The notes beneath the pieces are model-generated. The model made no database searches. It was given only the letters and a program-made list of their open reading frames with translations, and had not been told where the DNA came from. Positions 44,174 to 52,615 of a stretch of DNA of 64,000 bases are shown piece after piece. Source of the stretch: Tatumella morbirosei (GTDB lineage Bacteria > Pseudomonadota > Gammaproteobacteria > Enterobacterales > Enterobacteriaceae); contig NZ_JPKR02000003.1 of the NCBI RefSeq assembly GCF_000757425.2, forward strand, positions 1,736,001 through 1,800,000. The letters are read 5' to 3'. Position 1 is the first letter of the stretch. Each line of letters begins with the position of its first letter. Both the position numbers and the translations under genes were made by a program.

Positions 44174-45078
44174 TTAAAGATCTCTTCATTACGAAGCGAC
44201 TGCTTCACGGCACCAAAGCCGATTCCCCAGTGGTCGAGAATCTTCTGGTAGGAGCCATCTTTAATCAGAGAATTCAGCGCCGCCTGGACTGCAGGTTCTA
44301 ACGGAGAATCTTTCGGGAAAGCCACCGACACCGGTGCATCATTCACCGTTAACACACCACTGATGGTGGCAGGTTTAATCTGTTTCACCTGCCAGATCAG
44401 ACCTTCATAGGGCCCCAGGAACATAGGTACCCGCCCGCTGACCACGGCCTGGACGCCTGCCGGACGATCCGGGAACACTGCCACCTGGATAGGTTTTTTA
44501 CCTTCGGCCTGACACTGTTTGCTGGCATCTTCCAGACGGGTCACCTGGGTGGTCCCGGAACCGGCACCGACCTGACTGCCACACAGTGCATCAAATGAAG
44601 TGAACGGCTTGATATCAGAGGACTTCAGTGAAATAACCCCCAGCTTACTGGCATCGTAATAACTGACGAAATCAATCAGTTTCAGACGGGTTTTGGTGGC
44701 ATTAATATTGGAAAGCGCGACATCATAACGACCGGTTTTCAGGCCCGGGATGATATTGTCAAAACCACCACTGTTGCGCCACTGCACCTGGACCCCCAGG
44801 CGCTGGCCTACAGCATTCATCACATCAATTTCACGCCCTGCCAGGGTTTTATTGTCAGTCTCAAAGAACGTGGTGGGTGGTGTATTGGGATTGGTTGCTG
44901 CCACAATATAACCACGTTGAGCAATATCGGCCGGTAATAGCTTATTCAGTGCAGGATCTTCCTTAACCTGAATAGAACTGTGAGTCGGTACTGAGAGATC
45001 GGCTGCCAGAGCAGTAGTCGCACTGAGTGCTGACACGACGACAGCTATTCCTTTTAAAAATCTGTTCACCGGAATCAT
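44170..45078 (-). CDS. Polar amino acid ABC transporter binding protein (YxeM-like)
   Basis: Periplasmic type II solute-binding protein of 302 residues. Signal peptide about 1-25 (cleavage after ALA), then a mature part with GYIVAATNPNTPPTTFFETDNKTLAGREIDVM in short conserved blocks, the arginine-containing DVALSNINATKTRLKLIDFVSYY, and CGSQVGAGSGTT. Two cysteines (in ALCGSQ and SKQCQ) could form a disulfide. The AGGAG site is only one to two bases from the ATG at 45078; a GTG at 45069 is an alternative start. First gene of the importer unit; it would capture the S-substituted cysteine or a related amino acid. Confidence 0.9.
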   Translation of the reverse strand: MIPVNRFLKGIAVVVSALSATTALAADLSVPTHSSIQVKEDPALNKLLPADIAQRGYIVAATNPNTPPTTFFETDNKTLAGREIDVMNAVGQRLGVQVQWRNSGGFDNIIPGLKTGRYDVALSNINATKTRLKLIDFVSYYDASKLGVISLKSSDIKPFTSFDALCGSQVGAGSGTTQVTRLEDASKQCQAEGKKPIQVAVFPDRPAGVQAVVSGRVPMFLGPYEGLIWQVKQIKPATISGVLTVNDAPVSVAFPKDSPLEPAVQAALNSLIKDGSYQKILDHWGIGFGAVKQSLRNEEIFK

Positions 45079-45300
45079 TCTCCTGGTTGGGCTGCAAAGT
45101 ATTTCCCGAACGGGAATAAAGAAAAAACGCCGGGCTGTGGGCCCCGCGTTATAAATACGAGTTATAAACCTCGTGCGGATGATAAAAACTCACAAGGTTG
45201 TGATCAAGATCATTGTCTTTTAATCACAAATTAATCGCAAATTCCAAAAAAAGCTATTCTAATTCCATTTAAGAATAAGCAGTATTCTCGCGGGGATAAA
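45079..45300 (-). promoter_or_regulatory. Structured leader of the importer operon
   Basis: Read on the minus strand, the leader holds a small hairpin (ACGAG / CTCGT, 45157-45174), then a GC hairpin followed by T6 (see next entry), then TTCCC GTTC GGGAA (about 45104-45118), then the AGGAG site. Upstream lies an AT-rich stretch with TGATC-like elements. A terminator inside the leader suggests attenuation; no known riboswitch class was recognised. Confidence 0.4.
45120..45150 (-). terminator. Terminator hairpin within the importer leader
   Basis: On the minus strand AACGC pairs with GCGTT and, after a C-C mismatch, GGGC with GCCC; T6 follows immediately. It lies 40-70 bases upstream of the binding-protein start, not behind a gene: the terminator of the upstream dehydrogenase is separate at 45304-45334. 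This fits a leader attenuator. Confidence 0.6.
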
Positions 45301-45303
45301 CCC

Positions 45304-45334
45304 CAAAAAAAGGGGCTCTGTCATGACAGAACCC
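45304..45334 (-). terminator. Terminator of the aldolase-dehydrogenase operon
   Basis: On the minus strand GGG TT CTGTC AT GACAG AG CCC is followed by CTTTTTTT, 25 bases after the dehydrogenase stop. Classic rho-independent terminator. Confidence 0.85.
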
Positions 45335-45358
45335 TGTTTTGCAGATAAAAATACCGCA

Positions 45359-46342
45359 CTAACTGACTACCCGCACCGCAGCACCTGACAGCCAGCCACT
45401 GACATTTTCAGCTAACTGAAAAAGCGCCCCCTGTCGGGCTTCGGTACTGCCCCAGGCGATATGTGGGGTAATCAGCAGATTCGGAATATCACTGGCCAGT
45501 AACGGATTATCCGGTGACGGCGGTTCCTGACTCAGTACATCAACTGCCGCCCCTCCGATAATCCCACGACGCAATGCCTCCGCCAGTGCCTGTTCATTAA
45601 TTAACGCTCCCCGGGCGCTGTTAATCAATAAGGCCGAACGCTTCATTAAACTCAGACGGTGAGGGTTAATTAGCCCGGTGGTTTCCGGGGTCAGCGGACA
45701 ATGTAATGACACCACGTCGGCGACGGCCAGCAGGGAATCGAGTGGCAGTTTATCCGGGCTGCTGTCACGGTCGGGTAACTGCGCAAAACGGACCTGCATA
45801 CCAAACGCTGCGGCCATCTGCGCTACTTTACTGCCCAGTTCACCCTGACCGATAATTCCCAGCAACTTACCGTTAAGTTCTGTCAGCGGGAAATCCGTCA
45901 GACAAAATCGGTCAGATGCCGCCCAGGCGCCTTGCCTGACCAGTGCATCATAACGGGCAACATGATTGGTCAGTGACAGGATCAGTGCCAGGGTGTGCTG
46001 AGCCACCGAATGGGTACCGTAGCCCTGGCAATTGCACACGGTGACACCATGCCGGCGGGCGGCCTCTAAATCCACCGCATTGGTTCCGGTTGCCGATAGC
46101 AATACCAGTTTTAACCGCGGTAACTGACTAAAAATCTCTGCCGGTAGCTGCAGGTCGCTGATAATCGCTATCTCTGCATCCTGCAACCGCGCAACGATTT
46201 CCGTGGAGGCGGTATGCGGGTACAGTTCCAGTTCAGGCAGTACGTTGTAAAGACACGCCGGATCAAGATCGCCAAAATCCAGCGACGCATAATCTAAAAA
46301 TACGGCCTTGTTTACCGCACGACCCTCTGAGGCTGCACTCAT
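45359..46342 (-). CDS. D-2-hydroxyacid dehydrogenase
   Basis: NAD(P)-dependent D-isomer-specific 2-hydroxyacid dehydrogenase, 327 residues. Substrate-domain block LVLLSATGTNAVDLEAARRHGVTVCNCQGYGTHSVAQH, Rossmann motif GIIGQGELGSKVA, catalytic arginine in NSARGALIN, glutamate in SQEPPS and histidine in TPHIAWGS are all present. Similar to the glycerate/hydroxypyruvate reductase branch, but the substrate cannot be fixed. Last gene of an operon with aldolase, binding protein and fused permease-ATPase; it follows the aldolase by four bases with a TGGAG site. Confidence 0.88.
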   Translation of the reverse strand: MSAASEGRAVNKAVFLDYASLDFGDLDPACLYNVLPELELYPHTASTEIVARLQDAEIAIISDLQLPAEIFSQLPRLKLVLLSATGTNAVDLEAARRHGVTVCNCQGYGTHSVAQHTLALILSLTNHVARYDALVRQGAWAASDRFCLTDFPLTELNGKLLGIIGQGELGSKVAQMAAAFGMQVRFAQLPDRDSSPDKLPLDSLLAVADVVSLHCPLTPETTGLINPHRLSLMKRSALLINSARGALINEQALAEALRRGIIGGAAVDVLSQEPPSPDNPLLASDIPNLLITPHIAWGSTEARQGALFQLAENVSGWLSGAAVRVVS

Positions 46343-46346
46343 TGAA

Positions 46347-47078
46347 CTACTCCAGAAACGACGGATCGTTTTTGATCAGCATCCGCTTCATTTCTTCAAA
46401 ATGTTCACGGGAGAAGTCAGTAATCTTTTCCCAGTCCTGAGCCGTTTTTTCTGCCACATCATCCGCCAGTACCCGTAGCGGCTTGCCGGTGGACAGTGCG
46501 GTAATCAGGATCTGACAGGCACGCTCCAGGGTGTAGATATCATCAAAGGCTTCGCCAACATTCGCCGCCGTGACCATCACTCCGTGGTTACCCATCAGTA
46601 AACGACTGTGTCCCTGCAACAGGCTGGTCAGGCGTTCACCCTCCGCTTCCGTATCAGCCATACCACCATACATAGTATCGACAGCGACCCGGCGAAAATA
46701 TCGGGCGGTGTTCTGGTCGATTGGTGGGATCACCGGATCTTCCAGACAGGAAATAGCGGTGGTGTAGATCGGATGCAGGTGCAGTACGACTTTGACATGA
46801 GGAAGCCGCTGATGGATCTGTCCGTGAATGGCCCAGGCCGTCGGGTCAACATCGCTGCGCTTACCATCTTCCGGATTGTCTGCGTCCAGCAGCAGCAAAT
46901 CCCCCGGTTTAATTCGGGAGAAATGTACCCACTTCGGGTTTATCAGAAATTTTTTGCCGTCTTCTGAGACTGCCGCACTAAAATGGTTAGCCACAGCTTC
47001 ATGCATATTTAGCTGAGCGCAAATGCGAAATACTGCTGCCAAATCAATACGTAACTGTTGTTCGTGACTTAACGACAT
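46347..47078 (-). CDS. Class II aldolase/adducin family protein
   Basis: Zinc-dependent class II aldolase fold, 243 residues. The zinc ligands are visible in HLHPIYTTAIS and in GNHGVMV; the N-terminal helix block is LAAVFRICAQLNMHEAVANHFSAAV, with NHFS in the position of the usual GNxS. C-terminal part has the helical YTLERACQI of the adducin-like members rather than of fuculose aldolase. It may act as an aldolase, epimerase or decarboxylase on a hydroxyacid made or used by the adjacent D-2-hydroxyacid dehydrogenase. Confidence 0.85.
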   Translation of the reverse strand: MSLSHEQQLRIDLAAVFRICAQLNMHEAVANHFSAAVSEDGKKFLINPKWVHFSRIKPGDLLLLDADNPEDGKRSDVDPTAWAIHGQIHQRLPHVKVVLHLHPIYTTAISCLEDPVIPPIDQNTARYFRRVAVDTMYGGMADTEAEGERLTSLLQGHSRLLMGNHGVMVTAANVGEAFDDIYTLERACQILITALSTGKPLRVLADDVAEKTAQDWEKITDFSREHFEEMKRMLIKNDPSFLE

Positions 47079-47144
47079 CTCATTCTCCGCGTGTCAGGGG
47101 GGCCGACAGCTCCGGGCCGCCGGCAGGGATGATGGTAAGGCCGT

Positions 47145-47969
47145 TTATTCGGCTGCCGGCATCAGCGTTTTAATATCTTCCGCGGTAGGGGCAGAAAATT
47201 TATATTTTGCCAGCAACTGACGGTATTCCGCAGTCTGGCTGAACTTCTGTAATCCTTCGGTGACTGCCTGTTTGACCTGCGGATCATCTTTACGCACCCC
47301 CAGACCCAGCAGTTGCGGATACAGCAGTTTGTCGGAGCTTATCACCAGACGGCCTTTCAACTTATCCACCGCCGACAGTGCAACGGCAACATCGGTAATC
47401 TGAGCGTCTGCCGCGTGTGACAGAAGCGCCTGGGTCGCCTGAGGGTCAGTCCCGAATTCACTGATAGTCATCGGTTTCAGATTATTTTTAACGCAATAAT
47501 CGGTCGAGAATTTATGCAGATTTTGCAGAAAAGAAGTCCCGGCCATCACGGATACTTTATGACCACATAAGTCTTCTGCAGACTTTGGCTTAAACTGGCT
47601 GCCCGCCAATACCACAATGCTCTGCCCGGTTTTCAGGTAAGGGATCATATCCACCACCTTCAGACGCTCCGGGGTGATGTACATGGCTGAGTTAGTCACA
47701 TCAAACTTCTTGCCTTTCAGGCCTGGGATCAGATTCGGGAACCGGGTGTCCAGGGTGACCAACTGACGGCCCATGGCTTTGGCCACTCCGTTCAGCATCT
47801 CAATATCAAAACCTGCCGGCTTATCATTCTTCATATACTCATAAGGAGCAAATGTCACATCTGAACCGGCGACAATTTTTCCCGCCTGTAGGAAGTCAGC
47901 ATGTGCTCCTGCCGCTGCCATGCCCAGAGAAAGTACTGCCAGTTTAACTGCTGTCATTTTATTACGCAT
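47145..47969 (-). CDS. Amino acid-type ABC transporter binding protein
   Basis: Periplasmic type II binding protein of 274 residues. The ATG at 47969 (AGGGGT site) gives a proper signal peptide (KMTAVKLAVLSLGMAAAGAHA); a much longer frame upstream runs into the permease-ATPase gene and is rejected. Mature features: IVAGSDVTFAPYEYMKNDKPAGFDIEML in short blocks, DVTNSAMYITPERLKVVDMIPYL, and LCGHKVSVMAGTS. Two cysteines. It is 13 bp behind the fused permease-ATPase gene, its import partner. Ligand unknown. Confidence 0.9.
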   Translation of the reverse strand: MRNKMTAVKLAVLSLGMAAAGAHADFLQAGKIVAGSDVTFAPYEYMKNDKPAGFDIEMLNGVAKAMGRQLVTLDTRFPNLIPGLKGKKFDVTNSAMYITPERLKVVDMIPYLKTGQSIVVLAGSQFKPKSAEDLCGHKVSVMAGTSFLQNLHKFSTDYCVKNNLKPMTISEFGTDPQATQALLSHAADAQITDVAVALSAVDKLKGRLVISSDKLLYPQLLGLGVRKDDPQVKQAVTEGLQKFSQTAEYRQLLAKYKFSAPTAEDIKTLMPAAE

Positions 47970-47982
47970 ATCAACCCCTGAA

Positions 47983-49503
47983 TTAACCCGCCAGTGTGAC
48001 GTCTTTAAGAAAATCGGTAACCCTTGCATTGCTGCCATTTCGAAGTAAAGCCGGTGCCTCATCGACCACCACCCGGCCTTTCTCCATAAACACAATCCTG
48101 TCTGATACGCCAAAAGCAAAGTTCATTTCATGGGTCACAATCACCATAGTAATGCCTTCCTGTGCCAGACTTTCGATCACTCCCAGCACTTCGTTCACTT
48201 TTTCAGGATCCAGTGCGGAAGTGGGTTCATCAAACAACATAATTTGTGGGCGCATCATTAAAGCTCTGGCAATCGCCACGCGCTGCTGCTGCCCCCCGGA
48301 TAACTGATGCGGATATTTACAGGCATGTTCCAGCATCCCAACTTTGTGCAACAGTGCACAAGCCTGGTGCATTAGCGACGAAGTATCGCCGGTTTTGTGA
48401 TATTTCGGTGCAAGCAACAGGTTTTCCATCACCGTACGGTGCGGGAACAGGTTGAAGCTTTGGAACACCATACCAATATTTAGCCGCAGCGCATTATTTT
48501 CACTGAACACCGGTGGGTTCGCCCCCTGCTGTTTCAGCTGAATAAATGGCTGGCCATTCATTTCAATTTCGCCATGGTCAATCTGTTCCAGACCATTCAG
48601 CAGACGAATCAGGGTGGTCTTGCCGGAACCGGAGGGACCGATCACCGACACTACTTCGCCCGGTTTCACCTGCAGGTCGACTGCTCCCAGCACTTCCACA
48701 TTGTTATAGGCTTTATGCAACCGATGGGCATTCAGGGCCGGAACCCCCGGGGTATTCACCGGCGGCGCCATGACAGACACCGGTTTCTCTGCCAGATCCA
48801 GCCACTCCTGAGGAACGGCCTGCCCCTTTTTACGGGTGACATCCAGGTATTTTTCCAGCTGCTTAAGCAGGAAATCGAACACCGTGACCACCAGGATGTA
48901 GTAGAACGCCACCGCAGTCATAGTTTCCATAACGAGGAAGTTTTCTGAATAGAGGCGCTGTCCGACCAGCAGAATTTCGGTCAGAGAAACCACCGAGACC
49001 AGCGAGGTCAGTTTAACGATTGAAATATATTCATTCGCCAGGCCCGGCAGAGCGACCCTGACCGCCTGTGGAATAATGATTTTCCACTGAATACCGCCAT
49101 AAGCCAGCCCTAATGCCCTGCCTGCTTCATACTGACCTTTGTTAATTGATAACAGGCCACTGCGGTGGATTTCCGCCATATAGGCGGTTTCACTCAACAC
49201 CATGGCAATCAGCCCGGCATAGAACGGATTACTCAGCACCACGGAGGTCGAGGGAACGGCCTGTGGCATGTTGTAGACAAAAATCAGTAATACCAGCAAG
49301 GGTAAGCTGCGAAAAAACCAGATATACAGGTTAGCCAGAAAACGCAAAACCGGCTTAGAAGACTGTTTTGCCAGTGCCAGCGCAAAACCCAGCACCATAC
49401 TGATTACCCAGGACATCACACTCAGTCTGATAACGGTCCATGTAGCCCACCAAAAATCTTTGTCTTTGAACAGGCTGAATAAATAGTTCCAGTCAAACGT
49501 CAT
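47983..49503 (-). CDS. Fused amino acid ABC transporter permease-ATPase
   Basis: One polypeptide of 506 residues that joins a HisM-type permease (about 1-220; [57 protein letters not shown]) to a HisP-type ATPase (about 258-500; Walker [53 protein letters not shown]). The joint is a charged and proline-rich linker ([15 protein letters not shown], then PPVNTPGVP). The ATG at 49503 has AAGG seven bases upstream; a GTG two codons earlier is possible. A dimer would supply the complete two-plus-two core. Confidence 0.9.
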   Translation of the reverse strand: MTFDWNYLFSLFKDKDFWWATWTVIRLSVMSWVISMVLGFALALAKQSSKPVLRFLANLYIWFFRSLPLLVLLIFVYNMPQAVPSTSVVLSNPFYAGLIAMVLSETAYMAEIHRSGLLSINKGQYEAGRALGLAYGGIQWKIIIPQAVRVALPGLANEYISIVKLTSLVSVVSLTEILLVGQRLYSENFLVMETMTAVAFYYILVVTVFDFLLKQLEKYLDVTRKKGQAVPQEWLDLAEKPVSVMAPPVNTPGVPALNAHRLHKAYNNVEVLGAVDLQVKPGEVVSVIGPSGSGKTTLIRLLNGLEQIDHGEIEMNGQPFIQLKQQGANPPVFSENNALRLNIGMVFQSFNLFPHRTVMENLLLAPKYHKTGDTSSLMHQACALLHKVGMLEHACKYPHQLSGGQQQRVAIARALMMRPQIMLFDEPTSALDPEKVNEVLGVIESLAQEGITMVIVTHEMNFAFGVSDRIVFMEKGRVVVDEAPALLRNGSNARVTDFLKDVTLAG

Positions 49504-49853
49504 ATACACACCTTTTAATCTTCTTTGACGCCAGTATCAGTCCGTAGTCTTTTGACTACATACGTGACTACAAGGGCAGAATGCCGGACAGGATTTACCG
49601 TGGCTGACACTGATGAATGGAGACGGTCTCCTTGATATTCATCCTCATGGCTTTTGGGATATATGAAAATTATTAAATATATTGAGCATGACACTAAAAA
49701 AACTAACTGAGCATTTCTTAATCATAATGCCCCTGCAAACCACAGTGTTATTTTTCGGTTACCTTCAGGAAAATAATAACCACAATTTTTGTAATGGCTT
49801 GGTGGCATGCTAATTGCTTTATCATAGGAAATTGCGATGATAAAAGAGGACGT
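49504..49853. other. Divergent control region, transporter operon / LysR
   Basis: 350 bases without a gene between the fused transporter gene (minus) and the LysR gene (plus). AT-rich. It holds the sigma-54-like site at 49803-49818 for the LysR gene and presumably LysR binding sites for the transporter operon; no clear T-N11-A palindrome could be singled out and no NtrC site was found. Confidence 0.5.
49803..49818 (+). promoter_or_regulatory. Sigma-54-like promoter of the LysR gene
   Basis: TGGCATGCTAATTGCT fits the -24/-12 consensus with GG and GC ten bases apart, and shares TGGCATG and TTGCT with the site at 29611. Predicted start near 49829, 25 bases before the LysR ATG. A weak sigma-70 alternative (TTGGTG, 15 bp, TATCAT) overlaps it. 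Confidence 0.6.
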
Positions 49854-50762
49854 ATGGCAAACTATACTCTGCGGCAACTTAAGTATTTCATTACCACAGT
49901 TGAATGCGGCAGTGTGGCAGAAGCGTCGCGGAAGCTCTATATCGCCCAGCCATCGATATCGACGGCAATAAAAGGGCTGGAAGACAGTTTTGGTGTACAG
50001 CTGTTTATTCGTCATCATGCTCAGGGGGTTTCCCTGACGCCTTCCGGGGCACGTTTTTACCGCAAAGCTCAGAAGCTACTGCGGATGGCCCATGAGTTTG
50101 AGCAGAATGCGCTGGCGGATAATGATGTGGTGGCCGGACAGATTGATATTGGTTGCTTTGAAACCGTCGCTCCACTGATCCTGCCAAAACTGATTGCCGG
50201 TTTTAAACAACGCTATCCCGGTGTCGAATTTATTCTGCGTGACGGTGAACAACATGAGCTGGTTCAGGGGCTAACAGCAGGCAGTTTCGATCTGGCACTG
50301 CTGTATAAACATGAGCTGGATAAGAGTATCACTACCGAGCCGCTCATGCCGCCATCCAGACCCTATGTCTTGTTGCCGGCGGATCACCGTTTTTCGCAGC
50401 AACAGTCAGTCTCGCTAAAAGATCTGGTTTCAGAGCCAATGATTCTACTGGATGTGCAACCGAGTCGTAACTATTTTGTCGATCTGTTTACCCAGGCCGA
50501 CCTTACACCCAATATTGTGTTCAGCTCACCCTCGATTGAGATGGTTCGGGGAATGGTCGGTCAGGGATTTGGTTTTGCTTTGTTGGTGACCAAACCACAC
50601 AGTGCCTTTAGCTACGATGGTAAACCCCTGGTGACAATACAGATTCGGGAAGATGTGGAAGGTTCCGGGTTATCCGCCGCCTGGCTGACCCGAACCCAAC
50701 TGACCAAGCCGGCACGGCTGTTTGTTGATTTTTGCAAAGAGATGCTGGCTCAGGAGCCCTGA
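49854..50762 (+). CDS. LysR family transcriptional regulator
   Basis: LysR-type regulator of 302 residues with N-terminal LRQLKYFITTVECGSVAEASRKLYIAQPSISTAIKGLEDSFGV (HTH in two stretches, residues 6-48) and an effector domain beginning QIDIGCFETVAPLILPKLI. The ATG at 49854 has an AGAGGA site; the upstream ATG at 49794 would start before the promoter element and is rejected. Divergent from the fused-transporter operon and convergent with the ArgE-like operon, so it may control either. It is not Nac (different effector domain), although its promoter looks sigma-54 dependent. Confidence 0.88.
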   Translation: MANYTLRQLKYFITTVECGSVAEASRKLYIAQPSISTAIKGLEDSFGVQLFIRHHAQGVSLTPSGARFYRKAQKLLRMAHEFEQNALADNDVVAGQIDIGCFETVAPLILPKLIAGFKQRYPGVEFILRDGEQHELVQGLTAGSFDLALLYKHELDKSITTEPLMPPSRPYVLLPADHRFSQQQSVSLKDLVSEPMILLDVQPSRNYFVDLFTQADLTPNIVFSSPSIEMVRGMVGQGFGFALLVTKPHSAFSYDGKPLVTIQIREDVEGSGLSAAWLTRTQLTKPARLFVDFCKEMLAQEP

Positions 50763-50768
50763 GCCAGC
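50744..50768. terminator. Bidirectional hairpin LysR / ArgE-like gene
   Basis: A perfect 11-bp stem (GCTGGCTCAGG / CCTGAGCCAGC) with a 3-base loop spans the LysR stop codon and lies 12 bases after the convergent ArgE-like gene. Probably terminates both. Confidence 0.65.
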
Positions 50769-50779
50769 GCTGGCGCAGT

Positions 50780-51934
50780 TTAACTGGCGATACGCATCCA
50801 CTGGCACAATTTACTCAGCATCGCGCTGCATTGTGCCAGTTGTTCAATCGCCACGAACTCATCGGCTTTGTGCCCCTGGTCCATACACCCTGGCCCACAG
50901 ACCATCGTCGCAATTCCTGCCTCATCGAACAATCCGCCTTCCGTCCCGTAAGGAACCGTCGTTAGCCCACGGTGTCCGCACCATTCGGTCACCCAGCGGG
51001 CAATATCCGACTGAGGATCGGTACACAGGCCGGGATACTGGCTGAGCGGAGTAAAGGTGATATCACATTCTTCCGATACCGCCCGCATCTGCGGCAACAA
51101 TTGTTGCTCTGCATAATCCGTAATACTACGGATGGTCTGTTCGCCCGGCTGGTCAGGCAAATGGCGCAGTTCAAAATCAAACTGACACTCACGGGGGACG
51201 ATATTTAACGCATTGCCGCCACGAATCACCCCGGTCTGAAGCGTACTGAACGCCGGAGAAAAACGTGTGTCCTGGTGCAGGGTGAGTTGTTTTGCCACCT
51301 CACCCATCCGGTGAATAATTTTCGATGCATATTCAATGGCATTGACCCCGTCAGGCGCATAGGCAGAATGGCAGGCATGGCCCTGAACATGGCAACGCAT
51401 GGCAATCTTCCCCTTATGGCCAAATACCGGTTGCATTTCGGTAGGCTCACCGACAATGCATAGACCCGGTTTTTGCGGGCTGCTGTTGAGCATCTCAATC
51501 AGGCTTCTGACCCCGAGACAGCCTACTTCCTCATCATAGGAAAAGGCCAGATGCAACGGCAACCGCAGTGGCCGCGCCAGAAAATCCGGTAAAGAGGCCA
51601 ACACACAGGCGATAAAGCCTTTCATATCGGCACTGCCACGACCGTAATAGCGCCCTTCACGCTCAGTGAGATTGAAGGGGTCTGTCGTCCAGTTTTGACC
51701 GTCGACCGGCACCACATCGGTATGTCCGGAAAGCATCACCCCGCCATCTTCAGCCGGCCCCAGCCTGGCATGCAGATTGGCTTTACTGCGTTCATCGTTA
51801 TAAATCAGCTGATATTCAATGCCCAGCTCAGTCAGATAACCAGCGATGGCCTCGATTAAACGCAGATTAGATTCACGGCTGGTGGTATCAAAGGATAACA
51901 AGCGTGCCAGCCAGTCACGGGTGGCATCACTCAT
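50780..51934 (-). CDS. M20 deacylase, ArgE-like
   Basis: Acetylornithine deacetylase-like metallopeptidase of 384 residues (E. coli ArgE 383). Metal and active-site motifs: MLSGHTDVVPVDG, GRGSADMKGFIAC, SYDEEVGCLG, VGEPTEMQPVFGHKG, and the C-terminal GHKADEFV. It is probably a paralogue used in catabolism, because it is joined to DUF1028 and RidA genes rather than to argCBH. The ATG at 51934 overlaps the DUF1028 stop by eight bases and has GGAG nine bases upstream; the ATG at 51949 lacks such a site. Substrate likely an N-acyl or N-carbamoyl amino acid. Confidence 0.85.
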   Translation of the reverse strand: MSDATRDWLARLLSFDTTSRESNLRLIEAIAGYLTELGIEYQLIYNDERSKANLHARLGPAEDGGVMLSGHTDVVPVDGQNWTTDPFNLTEREGRYYGRGSADMKGFIACVLASLPDFLARPLRLPLHLAFSYDEEVGCLGVRSLIEMLNSSPQKPGLCIVGEPTEMQPVFGHKGKIAMRCHVQGHACHSAYAPDGVNAIEYASKIIHRMGEVAKQLTLHQDTRFSPAFSTLQTGVIRGGNALNIVPRECQFDFELRHLPDQPGEQTIRSITDYAEQQLLPQMRAVSEECDITFTPLSQYPGLCTDPQSDIARWVTEWCGHRGLTTVPYGTEGGLFDEAGIATMVCGPGCMDQGHKADEFVAIEQLAQCSAMLSKLCQWMRIAS

Positions 51935-52601
51935 CTCCGGGTACTCCATAGCTCGGGGCGCGGGTAGGATCGATAGCCCGGGTGATATAATCCTCCATCT
52001 GCGGCTGGTAGCTATGCCATAAACCTGCCAGTTGACCAATCGGGTCCTCTTCCGCCCAGTCAACACGCAGATCAACAATCGGCCATACCAGGTCACCGAC
52101 AACTTTTACGGCCGCAGAATGCACCGGACCGGCTTCTCCGCCTGCCGCTATACCGGCCTGCATGGCAATGATCAGCCGCTCCGGCAACTGGCCACTACTC
52201 TGTTCAAAAGCTTCTGCCATGGCCTCGATCACCTGTTTTCCGGCCAGCATGTTACCGGCGACCACACAATCTTTACCGGCCAGCGCATGATATGTTCCGA
52301 GGGCCTTACTCCCACTGAAGAACGCAGTGTTGCCTTCAGCATCAATCGCCGTCACCTGCCGGTACTGGCTGTAACCCTGACTGGAAAGAACGTCATCTAT
52401 CGCCTGTTGTGGCTGTTTTCCTTTTTCGAGCTGATCAAGAATCTGTGGCCCGAGTGCCGGCAGAGTTATATTCTGGCTGGAAACCGCCCCGACTCCGGCC
52501 TGAAGCCATGGACAGCGTGCGCCAACGGCAATGCTTGATGAACTAATGGCAATGCCTAACTGGCCGGTTTCGGCGCAACGTGCAGCAATAGAGAATGTCA
52601 T
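51927..52601 (-). CDS. DUF1028 Ntn-hydrolase-like protein
   Basis: Protein of 224 residues of the DUF1028 family, an Ntn-hydrolase fold. Conserved are the N-terminal MTFSIAARCAETGQLGIAISSSSIAVGARCPW in blocks, GVGAVSSQN, and GEAGPVHSAAVKVVG. Family members occur beside RidA and M20 peptidases in amino acid or pyrimidine catabolic clusters, but no reaction is established. GAGGAG before the ATG; 14 bp after RidA and overlapping the ArgE-like gene, so RidA-DUF1028-ArgE form one operon. Confidence 0.85.
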   Translation of the reverse strand: MTFSIAARCAETGQLGIAISSSSIAVGARCPWLQAGVGAVSSQNITLPALGPQILDQLEKGKQPQQAIDDVLSSQGYSQYRQVTAIDAEGNTAFFSGSKALGTYHALAGKDCVVAGNMLAGKQVIEAMAEAFEQSSGQLPERLIIAMQAGIAAGGEAGPVHSAAVKVVGDLVWPIVDLRVDWAEEDPIGQLAGLWHSYQPQMEDYITRAIDPTRAPSYGVPGDE

Positions 52602-52615
52602 GGTCGCTCCTCAGT

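Noticed and set aside
47970-48119. N-terminal extension of the second binding protein
   Set aside because: It lies inside the permease-ATPase gene and would destroy the signal peptide; the ATG at 47969 has a good ribosome site.
49854-50762. LysR protein as Nac
   Set aside because: The promoter looks sigma-54 dependent as for nac, but the DNA-binding and effector sequences differ clearly from Nac (different N-terminus and no Nac-type effector motifs).
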